Made by a program: the position numbers and the translations under genes
In this document: in pieces, positions 36,186 through 44,896 of the stretch
How the letters are laid out: every line of letters starts with the position of its first letter
Numbering within the stretch: the stretch's first letter is position 1
The notes under the pieces: model-generated
Seen by the model: the letters and a program-made list of their open reading frames with translations, nothing else
Database searches by the model: none
Told to the model about the DNA's origin: nothing
Assembly: GCF_024806835.1 (NCBI RefSeq)
Contig: NZ_JANTYU010000002.1
Location: forward strand, 780,233-844,232
DNA from: Xanthomonas sp. 3793
Lineage (GTDB): Bacteria; Pseudomonadota; Gammaproteobacteria; Xanthomonadales; Xanthomonadaceae
Direction of reading: 5' to 3'
DNA: 64,000 nt

Positions 36186-38948
36186 ATGGAATCGGGCACA
36201 AAGCCGCGCCAGATGCGCGCGTTTGGATTTGCACTGGCTGCTTTGGCAGGATTGTCCCCTGCATTAGGCGCCGCCGAGGATGTCTACGACGACTATGGCA
36301 AGTTGATCCAATCGGGCGCAGTGGTGAAGAGCCCCGGCGACCAGCTCTTCGGGGACAACATCAACCTCTACACGGGGTCGATGGAGATCGTCCAAACCGA
36401 CGTGGATCTGAAGGGCAACAACGCCCTTCAGGTGCGCATCGGTCGTCGCTTCTCAGTCGGAAGTCCTACAAAAGGGCACTTCAAGCTTTGGGACTTGGAC
36501 ATTCCTTACATGCATGGGGTCTTTTCTGGCAGCGGGTGGACTGTTGAAGCCGCGCGTGATCTCGTCAACAACCGTTGCAGCCTCTACGGTCGGCCTCCAG
36601 TCATCGAGGTCCAGGGCGGTTTCTTCGATGCCCCGGAGTATTGGCGGGGAAGCTTTGCATACCGCCCAGGTGCTGGCGACCAAGAGCTTCTTCAAGCGTC
36701 TGCTGGAGCCCTGAGGCCAGCAGATGGAAGGACGTATCCCATTGTCCTAAAAGATGGGTCTGCAATCCGATGCTTAGCCTCACTGGATGGTGCAAGTGAA
36801 GCCGGTGCTCGTGGTGAAGGGTTTGAGTTAGTGGACACCCAAGGCTCGATGTATTCGTTCAATCACTTGGTGTCACGCCATTACCCAGCACTGCACAAGT
36901 CGTCACCAGCTCCTCAGTCGATTTCCGCGGGAAGTGCAATGCAAACTGCCGCCGTTGGCGGAATTGTCCCTATGGTTGGCCTTAACTACAACTTGGTGAG
37001 AGAAGAGGTCCTGATCTATCCGACTCGTGTGACGGATCGCTTTGGCAACACAGTGGTATACAACTGGAATCCTGGTGCTCCGTGGCAGCTTCTAAGCATT
37101 GTTGCCAGCGATGGGCGTCGCATTGACCTGTCGTATGCTGGAGGGGATGGCAAGACCATCACCTCCGTGACCACAGGCGGGCGAACCTGGTCTTACGGCT
37201 ACAGCGACACCCTGGATACAGTGACGCTGCCTGACGGCAGCGGCTGGACGTTCGATTTGCTTGCCTTGTCTCGTGCACGCGTGACTTATAGCCAGCCGCC
37301 AGACTGCGACAACATTCGTCCTTGGTCTCGCAACAATGTTGTGGGAAGCATCACTGCCCCCACCGGTGCTCGCAGCGACTACACACTCAATTCCATGCTA
37401 ATGGGTCGGTCCTGGGTGCCTCGAGTCTGCCATATCCAGGAAGCCTACTCAGACATCCCTTACCAGTTCTATGTCATGGCAGTGACCAGTCGGCGTATCT
37501 CCGGCCCGGGATTGCCGTCCCAAGGCCTGACGTGGTCTTACAACTATGGAACACCAAACAATTGCTGGCAGCCAAGTCCCAACCCGAAACCACTCGACCC
37601 TTCCAGATACGTCGAGTGCAATGCCGGTTCGCCCATCACCCGAGACATCACGGTCAAGGATCCTGCGGGCCAAACCACCCGCTACCGGTTTGGTAATCGC
37701 TATCGGGCCAACGAGGGGTTGCTGCTTCAGCAAGACTTCGGATGGAACGGCTCGGGTGCAACGCGAAGCAAACTGACGGACTACGCAGCGGCGTCCACCT
37801 CGCCTTATGCAGCCCGCACTATGTATCCAGCGGGCGATTGGGGTGATAACACTGTGGCAGCAGAGCATCGGCCAGCCCGTCAAGTGACGACCATAGACAA
37901 TGGCGATCAGTTCGTTTGGCGTGTGGCCGATTGCAGTGGCCAGCCGTGTTTCGATGAGTTCGCCCGTCCGTTGCGGATCGAACGCTTCAGTCCCTGGCAC
38001 AGCCGCACTGACGAGACCACGTATTACGACGAACGCGGTGCTTGGGTCTTGGGGCAAACTGCCATTGCTCGCAACATCAACACCGGCATCGTCACCTCTC
38101 AGGTCGATTACGGCAGCAATGCATTGCCCCGAACGGAGTGGCGCAACGGGAAGCTGGTCGCAAGCTACACATACAATCCCGATGGGACCCTGGCCCAAGT
38201 CAAGGATGGCTTAGGAAACACAACGACCTTGTCTGGTTGGAAGCGCGGCATCCCTCAAACCGTTGCAAATCCAGACGGCACGGCCAAGTCCGCCTCTGTG
38301 GACGACAACGGTTGGATCCGTCAGACCAACGACGAAAATGGCTTCGCCACGACGTATGGCTACGACGCGATGGGGCGGTTGAACGCCACGAATTACCCAT
38401 CGGGCGACAGCACCGCTTGGAACTCGACTGCACAGGCGTTCGAGCGAGTGGGTGGCGACGAATACGGCATCGGTGCCGGCCATTGGCGCCAGACCGTGAC
38501 CACTGGAAACGCACAAAAAGTTACCTACTTCGATGCGCTATGGCAGCCGCTACTGACGCGGGAATACGATGCGGCAAACGTCACGGGAACGCTTCGGGTC
38601 AAGCGCTTTGTCTACGACCACGAAGGACGGGCTGTCTTTGCTTCCTATCCGAGTGGCAACGAGACAGCTAGCACCGGAGTCTGGACGGAGTTCGACGTGG
38701 TAGGGCGGCCCACGGCGGTATCGCAGGACAGTGAGCAAGGACTGCTGACCACGATCACGCAGTATCTGCCTGGCGCGCAAACGCTGGTTACCAACCCGCG
38801 TGGTGCTCAGACGCGCACTGGTTACCAGGTGTTTGACCAACCGGTCTATGACGCACCTGTGTGGGTGCTGCTACCAGAGTCCAGCAGGACGAATATTGCT
38901 CGTGATGTCTTCGGAAAAGCTCTAAAGATTGAGCGGGGCGCGCAATGA
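36186..38948 (+). CDS. secreted RHS/YD-repeat protein, N-terminal partner
   Basis: 920 residues with a signal peptide (RAFGFALAALAGLSPALGAAED, after a short charged start). The beginning of the RHS fold is seen in LFGDNINLYTGSMEIVQTDV followed by NNALQVRIGRRFSVG, the N-terminal plug/spiral region of RHS proteins. Numerous YD-type repeats follow, such as VTDRFGNTVVYNWN, GYDAMGRLNATNYPSG and YDHEGRAVFASYPSG. It stops mid-repeat at VFGKALKIERGAQ with no C-terminal core motif (no DPxGL-like end). The stop overlaps the start of the next RHS gene (ATGA, 38945-38948). Start is ATG 36186, with GGAAG just upstream. GC is lower than in core genes. Confidence 0.88.
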   Translation: MESGTKPRQMRAFGFALAALAGLSPALGAAEDVYDDYGKLIQSGAVVKSPGDQLFGDNINLYTGSMEIVQTDVDLKGNNALQVRIGRRFSVGSPTKGHFKLWDLDIPYMHGVFSGSGWTVEAARDLVNNRCSLYGRPPVIEVQGGFFDAPEYWRGSFAYRPGAGDQELLQASAGALRPADGRTYPIVLKDGSAIRCLASLDGASEAGARGEGFELVDTQGSMYSFNHLVSRHYPALHKSSPAPQSISAGSAMQTAAVGGIVPMVGLNYNLVREEVLIYPTRVTDRFGNTVVYNWNPGAPWQLLSIVASDGRRIDLSYAGGDGKTITSVTTGGRTWSYGYSDTLDTVTLPDGSGWTFDLLALSRARVTYSQPPDCDNIRPWSRNNVVGSITAPTGARSDYTLNSMLMGRSWVPRVCHIQEAYSDIPYQFYVMAVTSRRISGPGLPSQGLTWSYNYGTPNNCWQPSPNPKPLDPSRYVECNAGSPITRDITVKDPAGQTTRYRFGNRYRANEGLLLQQDFGWNGSGATRSKLTDYAAASTSPYAARTMYPAGDWGDNTVAAEHRPARQVTTIDNGDQFVWRVADCSGQPCFDEFARPLRIERFSPWHSRTDETTYYDERGAWVLGQTAIARNINTGIVTSQVDYGSNALPRTEWRNGKLVASYTYNPDGTLAQVKDGLGNTTTLSGWKRGIPQTVANPDGTAKSASVDDNGWIRQTNDENGFATTYGYDAMGRLNATNYPSGDSTAWNSTAQAFERVGGDEYGIGAGHWRQTVTTGNAQKVTYFDALWQPLLTREYDAANVTGTLRVKRFVYDHEGRAVFASYPSGNETASTGVWTEFDVVGRPTAVSQDSEQGLLTTITQYLPGAQTLVTNPRGAQTRTGYQVFDQPVYDAPVWVLLPESSRTNIARDVFGKALKIERGAQ

Positions 38949-41900
38949 ACCAGTGCATGGAAGCAAGTCAGCAGGTATTGGGTAGCTGTCAACTAGGCGC
39001 TCTTAAAAAGCCCAAGGTCTCTAGGTTGCTGCGAGCAGCGATTGTTGTGATTTCGCTAGTGACCCTTCCGGGTCTTGCAGAAGCAGCTAGACAATGTCCG
39101 GACGGAAGCCCTGCAGGCCGAGGGAATGTGTGTCCAGACGTCCCGCAAAACTCAGCGAAATGGCTTAGTTACGGTGTGCCATCGCAAATGATTGTCGGGC
39201 AGACCTATGCCGTGAGCGCTACCTATCAGAACGTGGGGAACCAGGTATGGGGCTCCGGGATAGGGCATAAGCTCGGCTACGGCGGTAGTTCGGTTCCAGT
39301 TAGCCCGTGGGGAATTTCTCGGGTGGAACTGCCAGCCCCGGTTTCCATTGATAGCAATGTAACTTTTAACTTCAATGTCACTGCCCCGACCACTCCCGGG
39401 CAATATCAGTTCGTCTGGCGAATGCTGCAGGAAGGGACAGAGTGGTTTGGTGCTTTTGGTTCACAGATGGTCCAGGTCATCCCATCGCTGATCAAAGGCA
39501 ACATCGATAGCGTCACCTACGGCTCAATATCTGGCTGGGCTTGCTCGACGTATTTGAATCGCTCTGTTGATGTGCATATGTATTTGGGCGGGCCTGCTGG
39601 CTCCGGGACCTTTGCTGGGGCGACAGCCGCAACGTTGCCCAGTGATTCCGGTATTGCTAGCGCTTGTAGTGCTTCCGGCAGCAACTACCGATTTTCGTTC
39701 CCCATCGATGAGAACTTCATCATCCAGAACGGCGGTAAGCCCATCTATATACATGGGCTGTCTCCTGTAGGCGCATCGAACGACACTATTTCTGGATCGG
39801 GCGCGGTAGCTGTGCCTGCATCGGTGATCAAAGGACGAATCGACGGTATCCAAGACAACAAGGCGATCGTCGGCTGGGCGTGTTCTGCAGGACTGCGCCG
39901 ATCGATTGATGTTCACCTGTATGCGGGTGGACCTGCTGGCACTGGCGCGATGGTGGCAAGTGCGGCTGCTAACCTTTCAAGCGAAGCTGGTGTGGCAAGT
40001 GCTTGCTCTTCATCGGGGAACAACTACCGCTTCTCTATCCCAATTTCAGAGGATCTGATCCGCAGTTACGGAGGTAAGCCTTTCTATATCCATGGGATAT
40101 CGCCACTTGGTGGAGCGAACAGCCTCATTGATGGATCGGGCGTGCTGGCGATTCCTGCCATGCAGCGCAGTGCTATGTTCGTGTCTCAGAACATGCCAGG
40201 CCAGCTATCGACTGGACGTTCGGTGAGCGGGTCTGTCCGCTTCACAAACACTGGTAACATCACATGGCGCCAAGGTCAGGGCTACCGCGTCGTGTTGGTC
40301 GGCGACACACGTGGCTGGTCTCCCGGCGAAGTTAGCCTTCCCTCCGACGTGGCGCCCGGCGCGAGCGTGGACTTCAACTTCAACTTGCGGGCGCCTCTGG
40401 CTGCAGGAGGTTACAACCTGCGCTGGCGGATGCGTGACTCCGCCGGGGACATTGGGAACGAATCCAGTAATCAGGTTGTGCAAGTCGTCGCTCCGCCGCC
40501 GGTTGAGCATGGCGTGGGCCTCGCAGCTCGCAGCTATGTCTACGACGCCAACCAGCAGCTATGCAAAGTGATCGAACCCGAAACTGGCGCTACGGTTATG
40601 GCCTACGATGCTGCTGGCAATCTGGCTTGGTCGGCTAGCGGCCTGGACCTTCCGAGCACGACCAGCTGTGATCTGGATGCAGCAGCGAACAGTGGAAGGC
40701 GTGTCGCCCGCACCTACGATACGCGTAACAGACTCAAGACGCTGCGATTCCCCGATCGCAATGGTGATCAAGATTGGGACTATACGCCAGATGGTCTTCC
40801 GTCTCGCGTAAGCACAGTAAACGATGCCGGGAACACGACAGTCGTTAACGTCTACAACTACAACAAACGTCGGCAGCTGTTGTCCGAGGTGACTCAACAA
40901 CCAGGAGTCAGCTGGTCATTTGGGTATGGCTACGACGCCAATGGGGCCTTGGCGAGCCAAAGCTATCCCACCGGCACAACGGTGACCTACGCACCAAACG
41001 CGCTGGGTCAGCCGACGGGCGTTCGCGACCAAGCTGGCAACAACTATGCCACCGGGATTGCCTATTACCCCAATGGTGCGGCCAGCCAGTTCACTTACGG
41101 CAACGGCGTAAATCATTCCTTGGTGCTCAATGGGCGCCAGATGCCACAGCAGGTGCGCGACTACAACGTTGCTTCCTTCGAGTATCAATACGACGCTAAT
41201 GGCAACGTCACCGGGATCTTTGATCAGCAGCGTGGCGAGAGCCTGAATCGCTACATGGGATACGACGGCTTGGATCGACTCATGGAAGCGGGCTCCGCCC
41301 GTTTCGGAGGTGATCATTGGAACCGCTACACCTACGACGTGCTGGACAACATCCTGACAGCCAAGTTGCCGGGTGTCAGCGAGAACAACTATTGGTATGA
41401 CTCCAAGAACCGCCTGACCAATATTCAGAACAATGCAGGCGCCACCGTCATTGGCTTAGGTTATGACGTGCAGGGCAACCTGAAGAACAAGAACGGCCAA
41501 GCCTTTGTGTTCGACTATGGCAATCGCCTCAGAGACGCGACGGGAAAAGAGGCGTATCGCTACGACGCCTATGGACGTCGGGTGTTGTCTGGCGGGCTGT
41601 CTACCTTGAACGTTCAGGCCTACAGTCAGGCAGGACAGTTGCTCTACGCGGAGGTGCGTGGAAAAGGCAACACAGAATACGTCTACCTCAACGGCAGCTT
41701 GCTCGCCACGCGTAATGCAGGGGCCATCAAGTTCCAGCACACCGATGCATTGGGCAGCCCGATCGCGGTGACGGATGCCGCTGGTCAGGTGGTCGAGAGA
41801 ACTGACTACCAGCCCTACGGCAGCCCTATTGGAAAGACGGTAGATGGCATTGGCTATACCGGCCATGCCATGGACGGGGTGACCGGGCTGACCTACATGC

Positions 41901-42643
41901 AGCAGCGCTACTACGACCAAGACTTGGGACGGTTCCTGAGCGTGGATCCGGTGGCCGCGGACTCGGTGCTTGCAGCCAACTTCAACCGCTACTGGTATGC
42001 GAACAACAATCCATATCGGTTCACTGACCCGGATGGGCGTATCTCCTGTGAGATTTGTAGTAGCTTGGTTAATCAGGCAAAGAGCGCTGCGACGCACCTT
42101 GTCGTGGAAAAGTCATTTGCCTTTGGTCGAGCGCTTGTTGGCGAAGGTAAAAGCGCTGTTGACCGAACGGCACAGGATGTTAAAAATTTCATTGGTGGAC
42201 GCGATGCGGTTGTCACAGTGGGAGGATCCGGCATGATTGGAGGCCCCCTGATTGGGAACGGGATGACCCCGGGCGTTACCCTTGTTGCTGATGCTGGGGT
42301 GGTAGCAAACTTGAGTTCCGGTCAGCTCGGACTGCAAGGAAACGTGGGGTTTGTTCCATCGATCGGTGGGGGCAGCGTTGTTTCTGGAAATTTTTCGATT
42401 GGCCTAAATGAGGGCCCTCTACAAACCGGGATCTCGCAGACGAATACGGCATTTGCTCAGGTCACTGCGGTCACTGCGTCGGGAACTCCTGTAGATGTGG
42501 GCGGGGCTGTTCAGTGGAGTAGTGGGGGAGGTGGTGTGTCTGCTGGATTCAAGCCTGGTATCGGCAGTTACATTGGTGTAGGCGGCGGAACGCTTTATAC
42601 TGGGGCAATTGTTACTCCCCCTCTTCGTGACGAGAAGGATTAG
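38945..42643 (+). CDS. secreted RHS core protein with Nbr1-like Ig modules and variable C-terminus
   Basis: 1232 residues. A signal peptide ends near ARQCPDG (about 49). An Ig-like Nbr1/FW-type module (about 70-178; WLSYGVPSQ, NVGNQVWGSG, PGQYQFVWRM) is followed by two tandem units of about 112 residues (182-293, 294-406; GWACS, S[VI]DVH[ML]Y, GGPAG, K-P-x-YIHGISP). A second FW-type module (about 407-512; FTNTGNITWRQGQGYRVVL, GGYNLRWRMRD) precedes YD repeats and the RHS core end (YDQDLGRFLSVDP, NNPYRFTDPDG, near 1030). The last 200 residues are Gly/Ser/Val-rich with no nuclease or protease motif I recognise. Such tails in RHS proteins are usually toxins. A tiny membrane protein follows after 3 bases. 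Confidence 0.9.
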   Translation: MNQCMEASQQVLGSCQLGALKKPKVSRLLRAAIVVISLVTLPGLAEAARQCPDGSPAGRGNVCPDVPQNSAKWLSYGVPSQMIVGQTYAVSATYQNVGNQVWGSGIGHKLGYGGSSVPVSPWGISRVELPAPVSIDSNVTFNFNVTAPTTPGQYQFVWRMLQEGTEWFGAFGSQMVQVIPSLIKGNIDSVTYGSISGWACSTYLNRSVDVHMYLGGPAGSGTFAGATAATLPSDSGIASACSASGSNYRFSFPIDENFIIQNGGKPIYIHGLSPVGASNDTISGSGAVAVPASVIKGRIDGIQDNKAIVGWACSAGLRRSIDVHLYAGGPAGTGAMVASAAANLSSEAGVASACSSSGNNYRFSIPISEDLIRSYGGKPFYIHGISPLGGANSLIDGSGVLAIPAMQRSAMFVSQNMPGQLSTGRSVSGSVRFTNTGNITWRQGQGYRVVLVGDTRGWSPGEVSLPSDVAPGASVDFNFNLRAPLAAGGYNLRWRMRDSAGDIGNESSNQVVQVVAPPPVEHGVGLAARSYVYDANQQLCKVIEPETGATVMAYDAAGNLAWSASGLDLPSTTSCDLDAAANSGRRVARTYDTRNRLKTLRFPDRNGDQDWDYTPDGLPSRVSTVNDAGNTTVVNVYNYNKRRQLLSEVTQQPGVSWSFGYGYDANGALASQSYPTGTTVTYAPNALGQPTGVRDQAGNNYATGIAYYPNGAASQFTYGNGVNHSLVLNGRQMPQQVRDYNVASFEYQYDANGNVTGIFDQQRGESLNRYMGYDGLDRLMEAGSARFGGDHWNRYTYDVLDNILTAKLPGVSENNYWYDSKNRLTNIQNNAGATVIGLGYDVQGNLKNKNGQAFVFDYGNRLRDATGKEAYRYDAYGRRVLSGGLSTLNVQAYSQAGQLLYAEVRGKGNTEYVYLNGSLLATRNAGAIKFQHTDALGSPIAVTDAAGQVVERTDYQPYGSPIGKTVDGIGYTGHAMDGVTGLTYMQQRYYDQDLGRFLSVDPVAADSVLAANFNRYWYANNNPYRFTDPDGRISCEICSSLVNQAKSAATHLVVEKSFAFGRALVGEGKSAVDRTAQDVKNFIGGRDAVVTVGGSGMIGGPLIGNGMTPGVTLVADAGVVANLSSGQLGLQGNVGFVPSIGGGSVVSGNFSIGLNEGPLQTGISQTNTAFAQVTAVTASGTPVDVGGAVQWSSGGGGVSAGFKPGIGSYIGVGGGTLYTGAIVTPPLRDEKD

Positions 42644-42646
42644 TAG

Positions 42647-42907
42647 ATGGATTTTAAATTCATAACCAATAAGCCAAAGTTGTTTTGGTTAATTTGTTTA
42701 GTTGCGCTACTGGGTTTTGTGCCGGGTGCGATGAGCGTATTGTTATTGCAAGTATGGTATATGGAATGGCTGCATCGTTTTACTTTTATTTTGATTATTT
42801 TTCTTTGGCCATTAGGTTTTTTTCTCACAATAATATATTTAATCCGACAAATGGCTGGAAAGTATTCTTTTATGGATTCGCTCCCTTTGAGAGATCAGCG
42901 GTGGTAA
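42647..42907 (+). CDS. small two-helix membrane protein, candidate immunity protein
   Basis: 86 residues beginning MDFKFITNKPKLFWLICLVA. Two strong hydrophobic helices (about 12-36 and 44-68) are separated by a short Trp/Tyr/His segment, ending in a polar tail (SFMDSLPLRDQRW). The gene is strikingly AT-rich, unlike everything around it, suggesting recent acquisition. It starts three bases after the RHS stop, the position of immunity genes in polymorphic toxin loci. A membrane-embedded immunity protein would suit a pore-forming or membrane-acting toxin. Function is inferred from position only; no homologue recognised. Confidence 0.7.
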   Translation: MDFKFITNKPKLFWLICLVALLGFVPGAMSVLLLQVWYMEWLHRFTFILIIFLWPLGFFLTIIYLIRQMAGKYSFMDSLPLRDQRW

Positions 42908-42992
42908 CGAGGTCGTAAGGTGTAATTAAGTGGCGCTCTCGCTATTGCGAAACACGTAAGAAAAGTCGGAACGGTGGTGAAGAGCCCAATCC

Positions 42993-43370
42993 TCAATTGA
43001 CTTGCAACAACAGCACCAGCAATACCATGGGCAGTCCACTCATCACCGAGTAGACCCAAAAAGCTCCCATCACGGTCAGCGGGGTCATCACCCACCACTG
43101 GCCCCAGTTAAAGCCCTGATCCCTCTGCCGAGCCGCGTAGGCCTCTTGAGGGTAGAGCCGCTCCGCCTTCTGCAGACCCCGGCGCGCCATCAACGGCCCC
43201 ATGATGAAGCCGAGTGGGCCCAGGAAGAGCAGGCTGAGCGAGAACCACCGGAAGAAGCGCGTGTGCGGCGTCAGGACTTTCTTGTGAGCGGCGCGTAGTG
43301 CGCCGTCCCCACCGAGCCCTCCCACGGCGCCGACTGACGCCCCTGCCATTGGATTCGATTCGGTATTCAT
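42993..43370 (-). CDS. small integral membrane protein of unknown function
   Basis: 125 residues. A Gly/Ala-rich N-terminus (ASVGAVGGLGGDGALRAAHK) is followed by one helix at about 40-62 (FFRWFSLSLLFLGPLGFIMG), a charged middle (QKAERLYPQEAYAARQRDQG) and a C-terminal helix at about 95-122 (PLTVMGAFWVYSVMSGLPMV). Its ATG overlaps the stop of the truncated upstream gene (ATGA, 43367-43370), so the two were one transcript. I do not recognise the family. Its membership in a secretion or immunity module is possible but unproven. Orientation is opposite to the RHS genes. Confidence 0.65.
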   Translation of the reverse strand: MNTESNPMAGASVGAVGGLGGDGALRAAHKKVLTPHTRFFRWFSLSLLFLGPLGFIMGPLMARRGLQKAERLYPQEAYAARQRDQGFNWGQWWVMTPLTVMGAFWVYSVMSGLPMVLLVLLLQVN

Positions 43371-43559
43371 TTGGCGTAGGCCCTCCAGGTGCCGGATTCC
43401 TTGGCATACCTCAAGTTCTTGCTCACGGGGATTGGCACTTGGCGGCCACCGATATCGATCGCCACCTTGCCACTCGTGTCGCAGCGGTAGCCCTCGGCGC
43501 CTTCGGCTTCAACGCAGCCGGTGAGTTCGAAGTTCTGGACGTCGGTGACTTTGTCAGCT
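43367..43559 (-). pseudogene. 5'-truncated small gene cut by an IS
   Basis: The remaining C-terminal 64 residues or so read DKVTDVQNFELTGCVEAEGA and onward to the end WRAYAK, with two Cys and a beta-rich look (GKVAIDIGGRQVPIPVSKNL). Upstream the frame passes straight into the IS end, which fortuitously provides an ATG (43582) and MDGPILRG. The native start and any signal peptide are lost. The gene is coupled by a 4-base overlap to the 125-residue membrane protein. Confidence 0.65.
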
Positions 43560-43625
43560 CCCCGTAAAATTGGTCCATCCATAGTTAGAGGTCTCCGGGC
43601 ACACTAGCCACCGAGGAGACCAACG

Positions 43626-43892
43626 ATGCGCAAGAGCAAATTCACCGAGAGCCAGATCGTTACGACGTTGAAGCAGGTTGAGGCCGGAAGACAGGTCAAG
43701 GATGTTTGCCGTGAGTTGGGCATTTCTGATGCGACGTACTACGTCTGGAAGTCCAAGTACGGTGGCATGGAAGCCTCCGACGTGCAGCGGCTGCGTGATG
43801 TTGAAGCCGAGCACGCCAAACTCAAGCGGATGTATGCCGAGTTGGCGATGGAGAACCATGCGTTGAAGGATCTGATCGCAAAAAAGCTGTAG
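43626..43892 (+). CDS. IS3-family transposase OrfA
   Basis: 88 residues, intact. An HTH (MRKSKFTESQIVTTLKQVEA, RQVKDVCRELGISDATYYVW) is followed by a leucine-zipper helix (VQRLRDVEAEHAKLKRMYAE, ENHALKDLIAKKL). In IS3 elements OrfA is fused to OrfB by programmed -1 frameshifting to give the active transposase; here OrfB is a pseudogene, so OrfA alone would act at most as a DNA-binding inhibitor. It starts 66 bases inside the left end. Confidence 0.9.
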   Translation: MRKSKFTESQIVTTLKQVEAGRQVKDVCRELGISDATYYVWKSKYGGMEASDVQRLRDVEAEHAKLKRMYAELAMENHALKDLIAKKL

Positions 43893-44727
43893 ACCCGGCG
43901 CATAAGCGCCCGCTCCTTGCCTGGCTCGTCGAGCAGCATGGCTGGAGCGAGCGTCGGGCTTGCTCAGCGCTTGGTGTAGCGCGCTCGACAGCGCGCTATC
44001 GGCGTCGTCCCGATCGCGACGAGGAAGTCATTGCGCTGTTGTCCGAATTGGCCGAGCGCTTTCCCGAGCGTGGTTTTGGAAAGCTCTTCAGATCATCCGC
44101 CGTCGCGGACATGCGTGGAATCACAAGAGGGTCTGGCGCGTGTATTGCCTGATGAAGCTCAATCAGCGTCGTCGCAGCAGGCGCCGGGTCCCCACGCGCC
44201 ATCCACAACCGTTGGCATGCGGAGCACGTCCCAATGCCGGATGGTCGATCGACTTCATATCTGATGCGCTATGGGATGGTGGACGCTTCCGCACGTTCAA
44301 TGTCATCGACGATTTCAGTCGGGAAGCCTTGGCGATCGAAGTTGACTTGAATCTTCCGGCCGCCCGCGTCATCCGCGCGTTGGAACGCATCGCGGCCTGG
44401 CTCGGCTATCCGAACAAGCTACGCTTGGACAACGGACCGGAACTTGTCGCGTTGGCCTTAGCCGAGTAGGCTGAGCGCAAGGGTATCGCCTTGGACTTCA
44501 TCGAGCCGTCCGATGCAAAACGGTTTCATCGAACGCTTCAACGGCAGCTACAGGCGTGACGTGCTAGACATGCATCTCTTCCGCACGCTGAGCGAGGTCC
44601 GCAACAGACCGAACACTGGCTGGCCGACTACAACCAGCAGATCCCGCACGACAGCTTGGACGCACTAACGCCCGCTGAGTTCCGTGATCAACATCAACCG
44701 CTGACCTCTAATTTTGGCTGGAATTGA
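43890..44727 (+). pseudogene. IS3-family transposase OrfB, broken
   Basis: The reading frame can be followed through several breaks: PAHKRPLLAWLVEQHGWSER to PERGFGKLF in one frame, then from QIIRRRGHAWNHKRVW in a +1 frame (break near 44082). NAGWSIDFISDALWDGGRF carries the first DDE Asp and LRLDNGPELVALALAE the second. A TAG (44467-44469) replaces a sense codon, and further shifts occur near 44510 (before MQNGFIERFNGSY) and 44605. It ends DALTPAEFRDQHQPLTSNFG at 44727. Inactive. Confidence 0.85.
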
Positions 44728-44769
44728 ATTGCGGGGAATCGACAAGTGGGTTAGGGGCGTTACTTCACT

Positions 44770-44790
44770 TCCCACTCTATTCGTCAGCTG
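44770..44790. other. candidate attR: imperfect copy of the tRNA-Ser 3' end
   Basis: The 21 bases beginning TCCCACTCTATTCG match 33989-34009 at 17 positions in the same orientation. It lies just outside the second IS and about 100 bases before the end of the core chemoreceptor gene, the place an island boundary would be expected. Divergence suggests an old insertion, or chance. Confidence 0.4.
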
Positions 44791-44896
44791 TAGTGCAAGC
44801 CATCAAGCGGCAGACCTTTATTCAAACCTCGGCGGCTTTTCTCTAGCGAGTCCCAACGTTGGGTGCGAACGAGGGTCGGCATGTGGGCCCCCGTGC

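Larger units (their letters stand above)
43560..44736 (+). mobile_element. second IS3-family copy, degenerate
   Basis: About 1177 bases. Ends are imperfect inverted repeats: left CCCCGTAAAATTGGTCC with TTAGAGGTC further in, right GACCTCTAA...GAATTGCGGGG. Boundaries are uncertain by a few bases and no target duplication is seen. OrfA is intact, OrfB is broken. It belongs to the same IS3 superfamily as the copy at 34267 but is clearly a different element by terminal and protein sequence. Confidence 0.8.
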
